Shown here one piece after another: positions 37,103-46,106 of a stretch of 64,000 nucleotides of DNA. Each line of letters opens with the position of its first letter. Position 1 is the first letter of the stretch. The translations under genes were made by a program, and so were the position numbers. Source of the DNA: Corynebacterium halotolerans YIM 70093 = DSM 44683 (GTDB lineage Bacteria; Actinomycetota; Actinomycetes; Mycobacteriales; Mycobacteriaceae); the NCBI RefSeq assembly GCF_000341345.1, contig NC_020302.1, positions 1,778,075 through 1,842,074 on the forward strand. The letters are read 5' to 3'. Below the pieces are notes generated by a model. It saw only the letters and a list, made by a program, of their open reading frames with translations, searched no databases and was not told the DNA's origin.

Positions 37103-40100
37103 ATGACTAACTCCCCCACCCACCCCGCCCGCCAGGACCTGCTGGATCAGCTCGACGAGGTCTCGCTCGCCGACGAGCGCTCCTTCCGACGCCGTCTGCG
37201 CAAGGCCCGTGCCCCGCAGGCGCTCACCGCCATCGCGGAGGATATGCGTGCCGCGCGCGAGAAGGTCGCGCTCATCGACGCCGGCGTCCCGGAGATCACC
37301 TATCCCGAATCGCTGCCGGTCAGCGGTCGCCGCGAGGACATCGCCGAGGCCATCCGGGACAACCAGGTCGTCATCATCGCCGGTGAGACCGGCTCCGGCA
37401 AGACCACCCAGATCCCGAAGATCTGTCTGGAACTGGGCCGGGGCCGCCGGGGCCTGATCGGCCACACCCAGCCGCGCCGCCTGGCCGCCCGCACCGTCGC
37501 CGAGCGCATCGCGGACGAGCTCGACCAGGAGATCGGCGATTCCGTCGGTTACGCCATCCGTTTCGATGACCGCGTCTCGCGCACCACCGCCGTCAAGCTC
37601 ATGACCGACGGCATCCTGCTCGCGGAAATGCAGCGGGACCGCTTCCTCAACGCCTACGACACGATCATCATCGACGAGGCGCACGAGCGCAGCCTCAACA
37701 TCGACTTCCTGCTCGGCTACCTGAAGAAGCTGCTGCCGCGGCGGCCGGACCTGAAGGTGATCATCACCTCCGCCACGATCGATCCGGAACGGTTCGCGGA
37801 GCATTTCGCGGACGCCGACGGTGGACCCGCCCCCATCATCGAGGTCTCCGGGCGCACCTACCCGGTGGAGATCCGCTACCGTCCGCTGGAGTTCGAGGCG
37901 GGCGGCAGGATCGTCGACCAGGATCCGCTCGACGCGCTGTGTGAGGCCGTGGAGGAGCTCATGGCGGAGGGGCCGGGCGACATCCTCTGCTTCTTCGCCG
38001 GTGAGCGCGACATCCGCGACGCCATGGAGACCATCGAGGGCCGGAAATGGCGGGGCGTGGAGGTCACGCCGTTGTTCGGCCGCCTGTCCAATCAGGAGCA
38101 GCACCGGGTCTTCCAGCCGCACTCCGGCCGGCGCATCGTCCTGGCGACCAACATCGCCGAGACCTCGCTGACCGTGCCCGGGATCCGCTACGTCGTGGAC
38201 ACCGGTACCGCACGCATCTCACGCTACTCGGTGCGCACGAAGGTCCAGCGTCTGCCGATCGAGCCGATCTCCCAGGCCAGCGCGAACCAGCGCTCGGGCC
38301 GCTGCGGCCGCGTCGCCGACGGCGTGGCCATCCGCCTCTACTCGGAGGAGGACTTCAACTCCCGCCCGGAGTTCACGGATCCGGAGATTCTGCGCACCAA
38401 CCTCGCGAGCGTCATCCTGCAGATGGCGATGATGCGGCTGGGCGACATCTCCGAGTTCCCGTTCGTCCAGCCGCCGGACAACCGCGCCGTGCGCGACGGT
38501 CTGCTGCTTCTCCACGAGCTCGGGGCGCTGACCTCCCGGGAGAACGAGGGGCAGCCCGTGCTCACCCCGGTCGGTCGCGACCTGGCCCGCATCCCGGTGG
38601 ACCCGCGCATGGCCCGCATGCTGGTCGAGGCGAACCGGCTGGGCTGCCTCGACGACGTGCTGGTGATCGTCTCCGCCATGACCGTGCAGGACGTGCGCGA
38701 ACGCCCCCTGGAGTTCCAGGCGCAGGCCGACCAGGCCCACGCCCGCTTCAAGGACACCAGCAGTGACTTCCTGTCGTCGCTGAAGCTGTGGGACTACATC
38801 GGCCAGTCGCGTGACGATCTGACGGGCAATGCCTTCCGTAAGCGGATGAAGGCCGAGTTCCTGCACTACATGCGCATCCGCGAGTGGCGGGACCTGGTGC
38901 GTCAGCTGCGCGACGTCGCCAAGCAACTCGGCTGGACCCACCACCGGGACGTCGCCGGGGAGCGCAACCCCGACGCCATCCACCAGTCACTGCTCTCCGG
39001 CCTGCTCTCGCACATCGGTGCCCGCGACGGGAACACCAAGGAGTACAAGGGCGCCCGCGGCACCCGCTTCATGATCTTCCCCGGGTCCTCCCTGGCGAAG
39101 AAGCCGCCGGAGTTCATCATGGCCGCCGAGCTGGTGGAGACCTCGCGGCTGTGGGCGCGCGACGTCGCGAAGATCGACCCCGCCTGGGTGGAGAAGCTCG
39201 CCGGCGACCTGCTCAAGCACCAGTACAGCGAGCCCACGTGGTCACGGAAACGGGCTGCGGCGATGGCGCACCAGAAGTCGACGCTCTACGGGGTGACCGT
39301 CATCGCGGACCGCCTGGTCCCCTACCACCGGGTGGACGCGGAGGCAGCGCGCGACATGTTCATCCGGCATGCGCTGATCGAGGGTGACTGGAGCACCCAC
39401 CACACGTTCTTCCACGCGAACGTCGAGAAACTCGAACTGGCCGCGGAGATCGAGGAGAAGGCGCGCCGGCGCGGCATCGTCGTCGACGAGGACACCCTCT
39501 TCGACTTCTACGACGCCCGCCTCCCGGCCAAGGTCACCACCGGCCGCCACTTCGACTCCTGGTGGAAGAAGACCCGGCAGGAGAATCCGGGACTGCTGGA
39601 CTTCGATCCGGCCGATCTGGTCAGCGCGGACGCCGAGACCGTCACCGAGCAGGCCTTCCCCGACCGCTGGCGCAAGGGCGGCATCGACTACGACCTGGCC
39701 TACCGCTTCGAGCCCGGCCACCCGCAGGACGGTGTGACGGTGCTGGTGCCGGTGCCGCTGTTGGCCGGCATGGACACCGAGGGCTTCGACTGGCTGGTGC
39801 CGGGGCTGCGCGAGGAACTGGTCACGGAGCTCATCCGGACCCTGCCCAAGGCGCTGCGACGCAGCGTCGTGCCCGCCCCCGACTTCGCCGCCCGCGCCCT
39901 GCCGAAGCTGGTGCCCTATGAGGGGCCGGTGACCGCCCAGCTGGCCGATGTGCTGCGCGAGCTGGGTGGCAGCGGCATCAACGCCTCCGATTTCCGGCCC
40001 TCGGCGCTGCCGCCGCACCTGCGGATGACCTACGGCGCGGTGGACAGGCGCGGGAAGGTCATCGACACGGACAAGCGTCTCGCCGCGCTCGTCGAGCGCC

Positions 40101-41008
40101 AGGCCGGGCACATCCGCTCGTCGGTTAGCCGGGCCAGCCGGAAGTCGGAGTCGAAGGCCGTCCCGGAGTGGACCGCCGAGACGATAGGTGCGGTCGACGA
40201 GGAGGTCACCACCACCGTCGACGGTCACGAGGTCACCGCCTACCCGGCGCTCGTGGCGACGGCCGAGGGCGTCGAGGTCAAGGTCCACCCGACGAAGGCG
40301 GCCGCCGACGCCGCGATGATGACCACCACCCTGACGCTGCTGATGCGCGAGATCACCGTCAATCCGCAGCAGATGGTCAAGGGGCTGCCGCTGCAACAGC
40401 GCGTGGCCGTGGACCATTACCCGCACGGCGGGGCCGCGGGACTGGTCGAGGACGCCCGTGTCGCGGCGATCCGTGACCTGATGCTCGAGCACGGCGGGCC
40501 GGTGCGCGATCCCGAGGCGTTCACCGAGCTGCGGAACAAGGTGAAGCCGGAGGTGCCCGGTATGGTGCGCCGCACGGTCGTCGCGCTGGCCCCGGCGCTG
40601 GTCGAGTACCAGTCGGTGGTCGAGGAGCTGAAGAACTGGACCGGTGAGGCGATCGAGGACATGACCGCGCAGCTGGCCTTCCTCCTGCCGCAGAACGCCG
40701 TCACGCTCCACGGGATCGCGCACCTGCGGCACCTTCCGCGCTACCTGCAGGCGATGCGCATCCGGCTGGAGGAGATGGCGCTCGACCCGGACAAGGACGC
40801 CGACCGGCAGGACGAGGTCGCCGCCGCACGCGAGTACCTGGACCGGAAGCTGGCCAAACTCCCGAAGGGCCGGGGGAAGACCCGGGAGGTCAGGGAGATC
40901 CGCTGGATGATTGAGGAACTGCGCGTGAGCCTGTTCGCCCAGCGGCTGGGCACCGCCCGACCGATCTCGCGACGCCGCATCGAGAAGGCGGTGGACAAGC
41001 TCCGCTGA
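37103..41008 (+). CDS. hrpA: ATP-dependent RNA helicase HrpA
   Basis: The 1301-residue DEAH-box helicase, usual length for bacterial HrpA, has GETGSGKT (94-101), DEAH (191-194), ITSATID and QRSGRCGRVADG (motif VI), followed by the helicase-associated domain and the long C-terminal region unique to HrpA (DUF3418-like, GGAAGLVEDARVAAIRDL). In E. coli HrpA rescues stalled ribosomes; a similar role is inferred. TATCAT (37085-37090) would give a leader of only about six bases. Its stop codon abuts the nrdR stop on the other strand. Confidence 0.93.
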   Translation: MTNSPTHPARQDLLDQLDEVSLADERSFRRRLRKARAPQALTAIAEDMRAAREKVALIDAGVPEITYPESLPVSGRREDIAEAIRDNQVVIIAGETGSGKTTQIPKICLELGRGRRGLIGHTQPRRLAARTVAERIADELDQEIGDSVGYAIRFDDRVSRTTAVKLMTDGILLAEMQRDRFLNAYDTIIIDEAHERSLNIDFLLGYLKKLLPRRPDLKVIITSATIDPERFAEHFADADGGPAPIIEVSGRTYPVEIRYRPLEFEAGGRIVDQDPLDALCEAVEELMAEGPGDILCFFAGERDIRDAMETIEGRKWRGVEVTPLFGRLSNQEQHRVFQPHSGRRIVLATNIAETSLTVPGIRYVVDTGTARISRYSVRTKVQRLPIEPISQASANQRSGRCGRVADGVAIRLYSEEDFNSRPEFTDPEILRTNLASVILQMAMMRLGDISEFPFVQPPDNRAVRDGLLLLHELGALTSRENEGQPVLTPVGRDLARIPVDPRMARMLVEANRLGCLDDVLVIVSAMTVQDVRERPLEFQAQADQAHARFKDTSSDFLSSLKLWDYIGQSRDDLTGNAFRKRMKAEFLHYMRIREWRDLVRQLRDVAKQLGWTHHRDVAGERNPDAIHQSLLSGLLSHIGARDGNTKEYKGARGTRFMIFPGSSLAKKPPEFIMAAELVETSRLWARDVAKIDPAWVEKLAGDLLKHQYSEPTWSRKRAAAMAHQKSTLYGVTVIADRLVPYHRVDAEAARDMFIRHALIEGDWSTHHTFFHANVEKLELAAEIEEKARRRGIVVDEDTLFDFYDARLPAKVTTGRHFDSWWKKTRQENPGLLDFDPADLVSADAETVTEQAFPDRWRKGGIDYDLAYRFEPGHPQDGVTVLVPVPLLAGMDTEGFDWLVPGLREELVTELIRTLPKALRRSVVPAPDFAARALPKLVPYEGPVTAQLADVLRELGGSGINASDFRPSALPPHLRMTYGAVDRRGKVIDTDKRLAALVERQAGHIRSSVSRASRKSESKAVPEWTAETIGAVDEEVTTTVDGHEVTAYPALVATAEGVEVKVHPTKAAADAAMMTTTLTLLMREITVNPQQMVKGLPLQQRVAVDHYPHGGAAGLVEDARVAAIRDLMLEHGGPVRDPEAFTELRNKVKPEVPGMVRRTVVALAPALVEYQSVVEELKNWTGEAIEDMTAQLAFLLPQNAVTLHGIAHLRHLPRYLQAMRIRLEEMALDPDKDADRQDEVAAAREYLDRKLAKLPKGRGKTREVREIRWMIEELRVSLFAQRLGTARPISRRRIEKAVDKLR

Positions 41009-41476
41009 TCAGACCCGCTCGGGCCGCTCGCGGTTGCGGCGGCGCATGAGGCGGATCTCGGACTCGAAGTCCTCGGCGCTCTCGAAGGACTTGTAGACGG
41101 AGGCGAAGCGCAGGTAGGCCACCTCGTCAAGCTCGCGCAGCGGCTCGAGGATGGCCAGGCCGATCTCGTTGGCGTTCACCTGAGAGCTGCCGTGGCTGCG
41201 GACGGTCTCCTCGACCTCCTGCGCGAGACGCTTGAGCGCGTCATCGGAGACGTCCCGGCCCTGGCAGGCCCGACGCACGCCGAGGATGACCTTCTCCCGG
41301 CTGAAGGGTTCGGTCAGGCCGTTGCGCTTGACCACCAGCAGAACCGCCTTCTCGATGGTGGTGAAGCGTCCCTGGCAGCTGGTGCATTCCCGGCGACGGC
41401 GGATGGCGGACCCGCCCTCGACGACGCGTGAATCAATGACGCGGGAGTGGTCGTGGTGGCAGAAGGGGCAGTACAC
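41009..41476 (-). CDS. nrdR: transcriptional repressor NrdR
   Basis: This ATP/dATP-sensing repressor of ribonucleotide reductase genes has 155 residues. An N-terminal zinc ribbon (Cys3, Cys6, Cys31, Cys34) is followed by an ATP-cone domain ([20 protein letters not shown]). The start is GTG. In actinobacteria it commonly lies beside lexA, linking nucleotide supply to DNA damage control; the divS-like gene and lexA follow here. Confidence 0.96.
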   Translation of the reverse strand: MYCPFCHHDHSRVIDSRVVEGGSAIRRRRECTSCQGRFTTIEKAVLLVVKRNGLTEPFSREKVILGVRRACQGRDVSDDALKRLAQEVEETVRSHGSSQVNANEIGLAILEPLRELDEVAYLRFASVYKSFESAEDFESEIRLMRRRNRERPERV

Positions 41477-41569
41477 GGGGAGGAATCCCTGGCCTTTCCG
41501 GTGTCGATGACGGGCGGGGCTCGGCTTATCAGCCTACCTCTCCCCCGCCGGCCCTCCGGGGCGGCCGCG

Positions 41570-41932
41570 TCACCGGGGATCCGGCACCGGGGTGGTCAGC
41601 GAACTCGGCTGCGCAGGGGGCGCCGCTTCCCCGCCGCCGCCGATGAAGAAGGTGCCGAGCACGACGCACAGCCCGAAGACCGCCCCCGTCAGATAGGCTC
41701 CACCCGCCGTGCCCTGCGGAGTCTCGCGGTCGCGCCCCACAGCGCGGCCTGGAAGCCGAGACTGAACTCGTCCCTCCGTTCGATTCGCTGGACGCAGAGT
41801 TCGAACATCGGCCACGTCCGCCTCCCCCTGCCCGCCCCGGACGGGATCCCAGACAGCCGCAGCCGGGACAATGGACGAGGAGGATGTACGGGCAGGGTGA
41901 GCTGGGTTAAGCTGGTTCAGCGAGGTGGTCAT
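41570..41932 (-). CDS. divS: DivS-like SOS cell-division suppressor
   Basis: This 120-residue protein has one membrane span near residues 77-99 (AYLTGAVFGLCVVLGTFFIGG), an Arg/Gly-rich cytoplasmic front and a short Pro-rich tail. By length, topology and its divergent position next to lexA it fits DivS of C. glutamicum, which delays septation after DNA damage. Sequence support alone is weak because the family diverges quickly. The start is an internal ATG, ten codons after an in-frame ATG. The LexA half-sites upstream support SOS control. Confidence 0.6.
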   Translation of the reverse strand: MTTSLNQLNPAHPARTSSSSIVPAAAVWDPVRGGQGEADVADVRTLRPANRTEGRVQSRLPGRAVGRDRETPQGTAGGAYLTGAVFGLCVVLGTFFIGGGGEAAPPAQPSSLTTPVPDPR

Positions 41933-41981
41933 GGCGTCGTCCTTCCTGTCGCCGTCGAGCATATCCGGGCACCGGACGGTC

Positions 41982-42082
41982 TCGAACAGAACGCCCGTTC
42001 AGGTGTTCGATACCGCTTTCGTGTTCGATTTATAGCACCCACTCGAACACCTGTCCACACCGCCCGGGGAAATAGTCGAACA
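41982..42082. promoter_or_regulatory. cluster of LexA half-sites between divS and lexA
   Basis: Five exact half-sites occur: TCGAACA at 41982, 42043 and 42076, and TGTTCGA at 42004 and 42022. An inner GAAC-GCCC-GTTC dyad lies at 41989-42000. None forms a perfect TCGAAC-N4-GTTCGA box. The cluster spans both promoters, so LexA control of divS and lexA is likely, with weak individual sites. Confidence 0.6.
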
Positions 42083-42219
42083 TTAGTGCCAGTTCGTGAT
42101 AGACATGTATTAGATGAATGGCCCGCGGCCATCCGCCGATTCGAACAACTCGACCGGCCACGCCGATCCCGCCAATCCGAGCCGACCACGCCCCGCCACC
42201 CACAAAGGAGTCCGCAGAC

Positions 42220-42936
42220 ATGGCACGCCAGAGCTCGAGGACCAAAGTCACCACCTCCCCCACCGGCAAGCCCGATCCCGCCTCCCTGTCCGACCGCCAG
42301 CGTCGCATCCTCGAGGTGATCCGCGACGCCGTGGTGCTGCGCGGCTACCCGCCGAGCATCCGCGAGATCGGTGACGCGGCCGGCCTCCAGTCCACCTCCT
42401 CGGTGGCCTATCAACTCAAGGAGCTCGAGAAGAAGGGCTTCCTGCGCCGGGACCCGAACAAGCCGCGGGCCGTGGACGTGCGCCACCTTCCGGACACCGA
42501 CGGCCCCTCGAAGCCGGGACGCAAGGCATCCCCCGCCGCGGAAGCCCCGGCCGACGCCGGCGCCGCCAACTACATCCCGGTGGTGGGCAACATCGCCGCC
42601 GGCTCCCCGATCCTGGCCGACCAGCACGTCGACGACTACTTCCCGCTGCCCACCGAGATCGTCGGCGACGGCGAGCTCTACATGCTCAAGGTCATCGGCG
42701 AGTCCATGCGGGACGCCGGCATCCTCGACGGCGACTGGGTCGTCGTCCGCTCCCAGCCCGTGGCCGAGGAGGGCGAGTTCGTCGCCGCGCTCATCGACGG
42801 GGAGGCCACCGTCAAGGAGTTCCACCGCGATTCCACCGGCGTGTGGCTGCTGCCGCACAACGACGCCTACGCCCCGATCCCCGGTGAGAACGCCGAGATC
42901 ATGGGCAAGGTTGTCTCCGTGATGCGCAAGCTCTAG
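42220..42936 (+). CDS. lexA: SOS repressor LexA
   Basis: The 238-residue repressor has a winged-helix DNA-binding domain to about residue 75 ([23 protein letters not shown]), an extended linker and a LexA/S24 peptidase domain. The self-cleavage site is Ala127-Gly128 (IAAGSP), with catalytic Ser162 (IGESMRD) and Lys199 (EATVKEF). AAAGGAG stands nine bases before ATG 42220. It is autoregulated through the half-sites upstream, and divergent to the divS-like gene. Confidence 0.96.
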   Translation: MARQSSRTKVTTSPTGKPDPASLSDRQRRILEVIRDAVVLRGYPPSIREIGDAAGLQSTSSVAYQLKELEKKGFLRRDPNKPRAVDVRHLPDTDGPSKPGRKASPAAEAPADAGAANYIPVVGNIAAGSPILADQHVDDYFPLPTEIVGDGELYMLKVIGESMRDAGILDGDWVVVRSQPVAEEGEFVAALIDGEATVKEFHRDSTGVWLLPHNDAYAPIPGENAEIMGKVVSVMRKL

Positions 42937-43247
42937 CTTCCGGGCCACGGCCCACCCACGGGGCCGGCCCTCCCCTCCCGCCTTCAGGCGCCCACATGGG
43001 GCGCGCCCCGTGATCTGCTCTCTCACCCCCGGATTGGGTTGAGCTGTCCGACGGGAAAAGTCACATGTTCCCACGTGAACGGAAGGTGGTTCCGGACCCT
43101 CTGACCCGCATCTTCCGCCCCTTCGAGCCATTCCGCCGCTCCCCTGCCCACTGCCGACGTGGAAAAACCCGCCACCGGGGCGGACAAATTTGCCACAATG
43201 GCAGGCGTGGGCATCCGCCCGATCACCTTGTTTGTCTGTGAGGAAAC
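42937..43247 (+). promoter_or_regulatory. lexA-sugR intergenic region
   Basis: There is no gene in these 311 bases. A short GC-rich hairpin (GCGCCC/GGGCGC, 42988-43004) without T tract follows lexA. Nearer sugR, GGACAAATTTG (43182-43192) resembles the A-rich repeats in the ptsI-fruK region and may be an autoregulatory SugR site. CACAAT near 43193 is a weak -10. Confidence 0.4.
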
Positions 43248-44027
43248 ATGTACGCAGAGGAGCGCCGCCGCCAGATCGCCTCTTTCACCGCCGTGGAGGG
43301 GCGTGTCAACGTCACCGAGTTGGCGAACCGGTTCGACGTGACGGCCGAGACCATCCGCCGTGACCTCGCCGTGCTCGACCGCGAGGGCGTGGTCCACCGT
43401 GTCCATGGCGGCGCCGTCGCCAGCCAGACCTTCCAGACCACCGAATTCTCGCTCGACGCCCGCTTCCGCTCCGCCCCGACCGCCAAGTCCGCGATCGCCC
43501 GGGCCGCCCTGCAGTTCCTCCCCGAGTCGGACGGCGGACTGTTCCTGGACTCCGGCTCGACGATCGGCACCCTGGCCGAGCTCATCGCGGAGCGACCACA
43601 GTCCCGGTACTGGTCGGTCGTGACCAACAGCCTGCCCATCGCCCTCAACCTGGCCAACAAGGGCCTTCCCGAGGTGCAGCTGCTCGGCGGCAGCGTCCGC
43701 GCCATCACCCAGGCCGTCGTCGGCGACACCGCACTGCGCACGCTGGCCCTGATGCGTGCCGACGTCGCCTTCATCGGCACCAATGCCCTGACCCTGGACC
43801 ACGGCCTGTCCACCGCCGACGCGCAGGAGGCCGCCATCAAGGCGGCGATGGTCACCAACGCCCACAAGGTGGTCGTGCTGTGCGACTCCACCAAGCTGGG
43901 CAACGACTACCTGGTCAGCTTCGCCGGCATCGACGACATCGACGTCGTGATCACCGACCCCTCGGCCCCCGAGTCCTTCCTCACAGCCCTGCGCGACCGG
44001 GAGATCGAGGTCGTCGTCGCCGACTGA
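43248..44027 (+). CDS. sugR: DeoR-family sugar regulator SugR
   Basis: The 259-residue DeoR repressor has an N-terminal helix-turn-helix (VNVTELANRFDVTAETIRRD) and a C-terminal sugar-phosphate sensor domain (FLDSGSTIGTLAELI, FIGTNALTLDHGLSTAD). In C. glutamicum SugR represses ptsG, ptsF, ptsI, ptsH and sucrose genes when sugar phosphates are low. I prefer sugR to fruR because the protein starts MYAEERRRQI and lies directly after lexA as sugR does. GAGGA precedes the ATG. It faces ptsI across a terminator. Confidence 0.82.
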   Translation: MYAEERRRQIASFTAVEGRVNVTELANRFDVTAETIRRDLAVLDREGVVHRVHGGAVASQTFQTTEFSLDARFRSAPTAKSAIARAALQFLPESDGGLFLDSGSTIGTLAELIAERPQSRYWSVVTNSLPIALNLANKGLPEVQLLGGSVRAITQAVVGDTALRTLALMRADVAFIGTNALTLDHGLSTADAQEAAIKAAMVTNAHKVVVLCDSTKLGNDYLVSFAGIDDIDVVITDPSAPESFLTALRDREIEVVVAD

Positions 44028-44042
44028 TATGCGTGGACGAAC

Positions 44043-44084
44043 AGGGGCGGGCCCCGGGGAATTCTCTCCCCGGGACCCGCCCCT
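44043..44084. terminator. bidirectional terminator between sugR and ptsI
   Basis: A long GC-rich stem (AGGGGCGGG with its complement, plus inner CCCGGGGA/TCCCCGGG, 44043-44084) is interrupted by one mismatched pair. It lies between the convergent genes sugR and ptsI. Confidence 0.82.
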
Positions 44085-44098
44085 GGTCTCTGCGTGGA

Positions 44099-45784
44099 CT
44101 ATGCCCGCAGCATGGTGCGCACGGTCTCGCGGGCCTCAGCGGCCCCCTCGGCCGCCAGTGCGGCGTCGGCGATCTCCCGGCAACGCTCCAGATCAACCTC
44201 GGCGAGCTGGGCGCCCACCCCGGCCACCGCGGTGGCGGCCGCGGACAGGGAGTTCACGCCCAGGCCCGTGAGCACACAGGCGAGTGCGGGGTCCGCGCCG
44301 GCCTCACCGCACACGCCGACGGGGATACCGGCCTCGGCGCCGGCCTCGCAGGTGTGGCGGACCAGCCGCAGCACGGCCGGTTGCCAGGGATCGGTCAGAT
44401 GCGCCAGGCGCGGAGAGAGCCGGTCGGCGGCCATCGTGTACTGGGTCAGGTCATTGGTGCCGATGGACACGAAGTCCAGGTGCGGCATGATCTTGTCGGC
44501 CATGAGCACGGCGGCCGGGACCTCGATCATGGCGCCGGGTGTCAGGCCCCGCTCCCGGCACAGACCGGCGAACCACTTCGCCTCCTCTGCCGTGGCGACC
44601 ATCGGCGCCATGACCCAGGTGGGGGCGTTGTCGCCGCGCCCCTCGGCGGCCCGGGCGATCGCGTCGAGCTGGCGGGTGAGCAGCCCCTCGTTGCCGTGGG
44701 CGATGCGCAGACCCCGCACCCCGAGGGCCGGGTTCTCCTCCTCGTCGAGGTTGGCGTAGGCGATCGGCTTGTCGGAGCCGGCGTCGAGGGTGCGGATGAC
44801 GACCTTGGACTCCGGGAAGGCGTCGAAGACCCGGCGGTAGACTCTCGCCTGCTCATCGACGCCCGGCTCCTCGGTCGTGGACAGGAAGCTCATCTCCGTG
44901 CGGTAGAGGCCCACCCCCTCCACCTGGGCGTCGGAGGCGAGGCGGGCGGCGTTGCCGTCGGCGACGTTCGCCAGCAGTTGCACCCGGTGCCCGTCCGAGG
45001 TCCGGCCCGGGCCGCGCCACTGCGCGATGAGGGCGGCGCGTTCGCGGGACTCGGCGACGGCGGCGAGGGCGAGATCCGGATCGGCGCCGCGGGTGACGGT
45101 GCCCAGGGCACCGTCGACGAGCACCATCTCGTCGGCGGGGATGTCACGGACGGTGGCGCCGACGGCGACGATGCAGGGCAGGTTGAGCTGCCGGGCGATG
45201 ATCGCGGTGTGGCTGGTCGGGCCGCCGAGCTCGGTGACCAGGGCGACGACGTGGTCGGTGTCGAGGGTGGCGGTGTCGGCGGGTGAGAGATCCTCGGCGA
45301 AGATCACGCCCTCGCCGTCGATCTCCGGCAGGCCGGGTTCAGCCTCCCCGCGCAACTCGGCGATGACGCGGTCGCGGATGTCCCGCAGATCGGTCGTGCG
45401 CTCGGCCATGACTCCGCCGGCGGCCTCGAACATGGCCACGAACTTGTCGGTGGCGACGACCGTGGCGTACTCGGCCGACTGGCCGGAGCTGACGGCCTTG
45501 CGCACCGCCTTGCGCCAGCCGCGGTCGGCGACCATGCCGGCGGTGGCCTTGAGCACCTCGGCGGCCGAACCCTCGGCCTGCTCCGAGCGGGCGTCGAGAC
45601 GCGCGGCCACGGTGTCTGCGGCGGTGATGAAACGATCGTACTCGGCCGGACGGTCCCCCTCGGCGACGGTGCCGTCGGCGGTGGGCAGTTCAGGGCGCGG
45701 TCGGACCCGGACCGCGCGGGCGTAGGCGGTGCCGGCGACGACGCCGGTCCCCTTCATGACAGTGGTGGACAGCGCGTCACTCAT
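44099..45784 (-). CDS. ptsI: phosphoenolpyruvate-protein phosphotransferase (PTS enzyme I)
   Basis: It transfers phosphate from PEP to HPr, starting all PTS sugar uptake. In the 561-residue protein the phosphorylated His192 lies in GGPTSHTAIIAR. The PEP-binding TIM barrel follows with LYRTEMSFL and IGTNDLTQYTMAADR, and the second PEP motif GVCGEAGADP near the C-terminus includes the active cysteine. GGAG precedes the ATG. It is divergent from fruK-ptsF-ptsH, with shared control elements in the 322-base gap. Confidence 0.96.
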   Translation of the reverse strand: MSDALSTTVMKGTGVVAGTAYARAVRVRPRPELPTADGTVAEGDRPAEYDRFITAADTVAARLDARSEQAEGSAAEVLKATAGMVADRGWRKAVRKAVSSGQSAEYATVVATDKFVAMFEAAGGVMAERTTDLRDIRDRVIAELRGEAEPGLPEIDGEGVIFAEDLSPADTATLDTDHVVALVTELGGPTSHTAIIARQLNLPCIVAVGATVRDIPADEMVLVDGALGTVTRGADPDLALAAVAESRERAALIAQWRGPGRTSDGHRVQLLANVADGNAARLASDAQVEGVGLYRTEMSFLSTTEEPGVDEQARVYRRVFDAFPESKVVIRTLDAGSDKPIAYANLDEEENPALGVRGLRIAHGNEGLLTRQLDAIARAAEGRGDNAPTWVMAPMVATAEEAKWFAGLCRERGLTPGAMIEVPAAVLMADKIMPHLDFVSIGTNDLTQYTMAADRLSPRLAHLTDPWQPAVLRLVRHTCEAGAEAGIPVGVCGEAGADPALACVLTGLGVNSLSAAATAVAGVGAQLAEVDLERCREIADAALAAEGAAEARETVRTMLRA

Positions 45785-46106
45785 GCCGGTCTCCGAATCT
45801 CACGTCACAGGAATAGTTATCCCCCAGATCACCACAATTTTATCCCGTTCGCAACAAAGCAGACACGGCGCACTTGACAAACGGGCAAAACCGGACAAAA
45901 ATCATCACAAAGACAATCCCATAGTGAGGTCCCTCACATTACCGGCGTTCCCGCCAGTGTCCTGAGAGTCACCTGAAAACCGCCCGTTAACATTGACGCC
46001 GCTCACGGGTGGGCATCTCAGCGGGATCACCCGGGGTCATCTTTTCCAGGCCACGTCAACCACGACGGTCCGCCGCGGCACCTCCGACCGGACAGGGAGC
46101 ACACCC
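45785..46106. promoter_or_regulatory. divergent control region between ptsI and fruK
   Basis: No gene lies in these 322 bases. They hold TTGACA (45874-45879), which would pair with AAAAAT (45897-45902, 17-base spacing) as a fruK-direction promoter. The spacer contains CAAA/GCAAAA/ACAAAA repeats about 10 bases apart, a likely repressor site. A GlxR-type palindrome follows at 45923-45938. On the reverse strand GATAACTATT near 45808-45817 could be the ptsI -10. Confidence 0.6.
45923..45938. promoter_or_regulatory. GlxR (CRP-type) binding site candidate
   Basis: AGTGAGGTCCCTCACA matches the GlxR consensus TGTGA-N6-TCACA at nine of ten positions and contains the perfect dyad GTGAGG/CCTCAC. GlxR is the cAMP-dependent global regulator of corynebacteria and is known to bind near PTS genes. 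Confidence 0.65.

Noticed and set aside
43061..43078. Imperfect dyad TCACATGTTCCCACGTGA as a GlxR site before sugR
   Set aside because: The half-sites are in TCAC...GTGA order, opposite to the TGTGA...TCACA consensus, and the spacing is wrong.
43248..44027. Assignment of the DeoR gene as fruR
   Set aside because: Its position right after lexA and its N-terminal sequence fit sugR better. The fruR position, between ptsI and fruK, is empty here.
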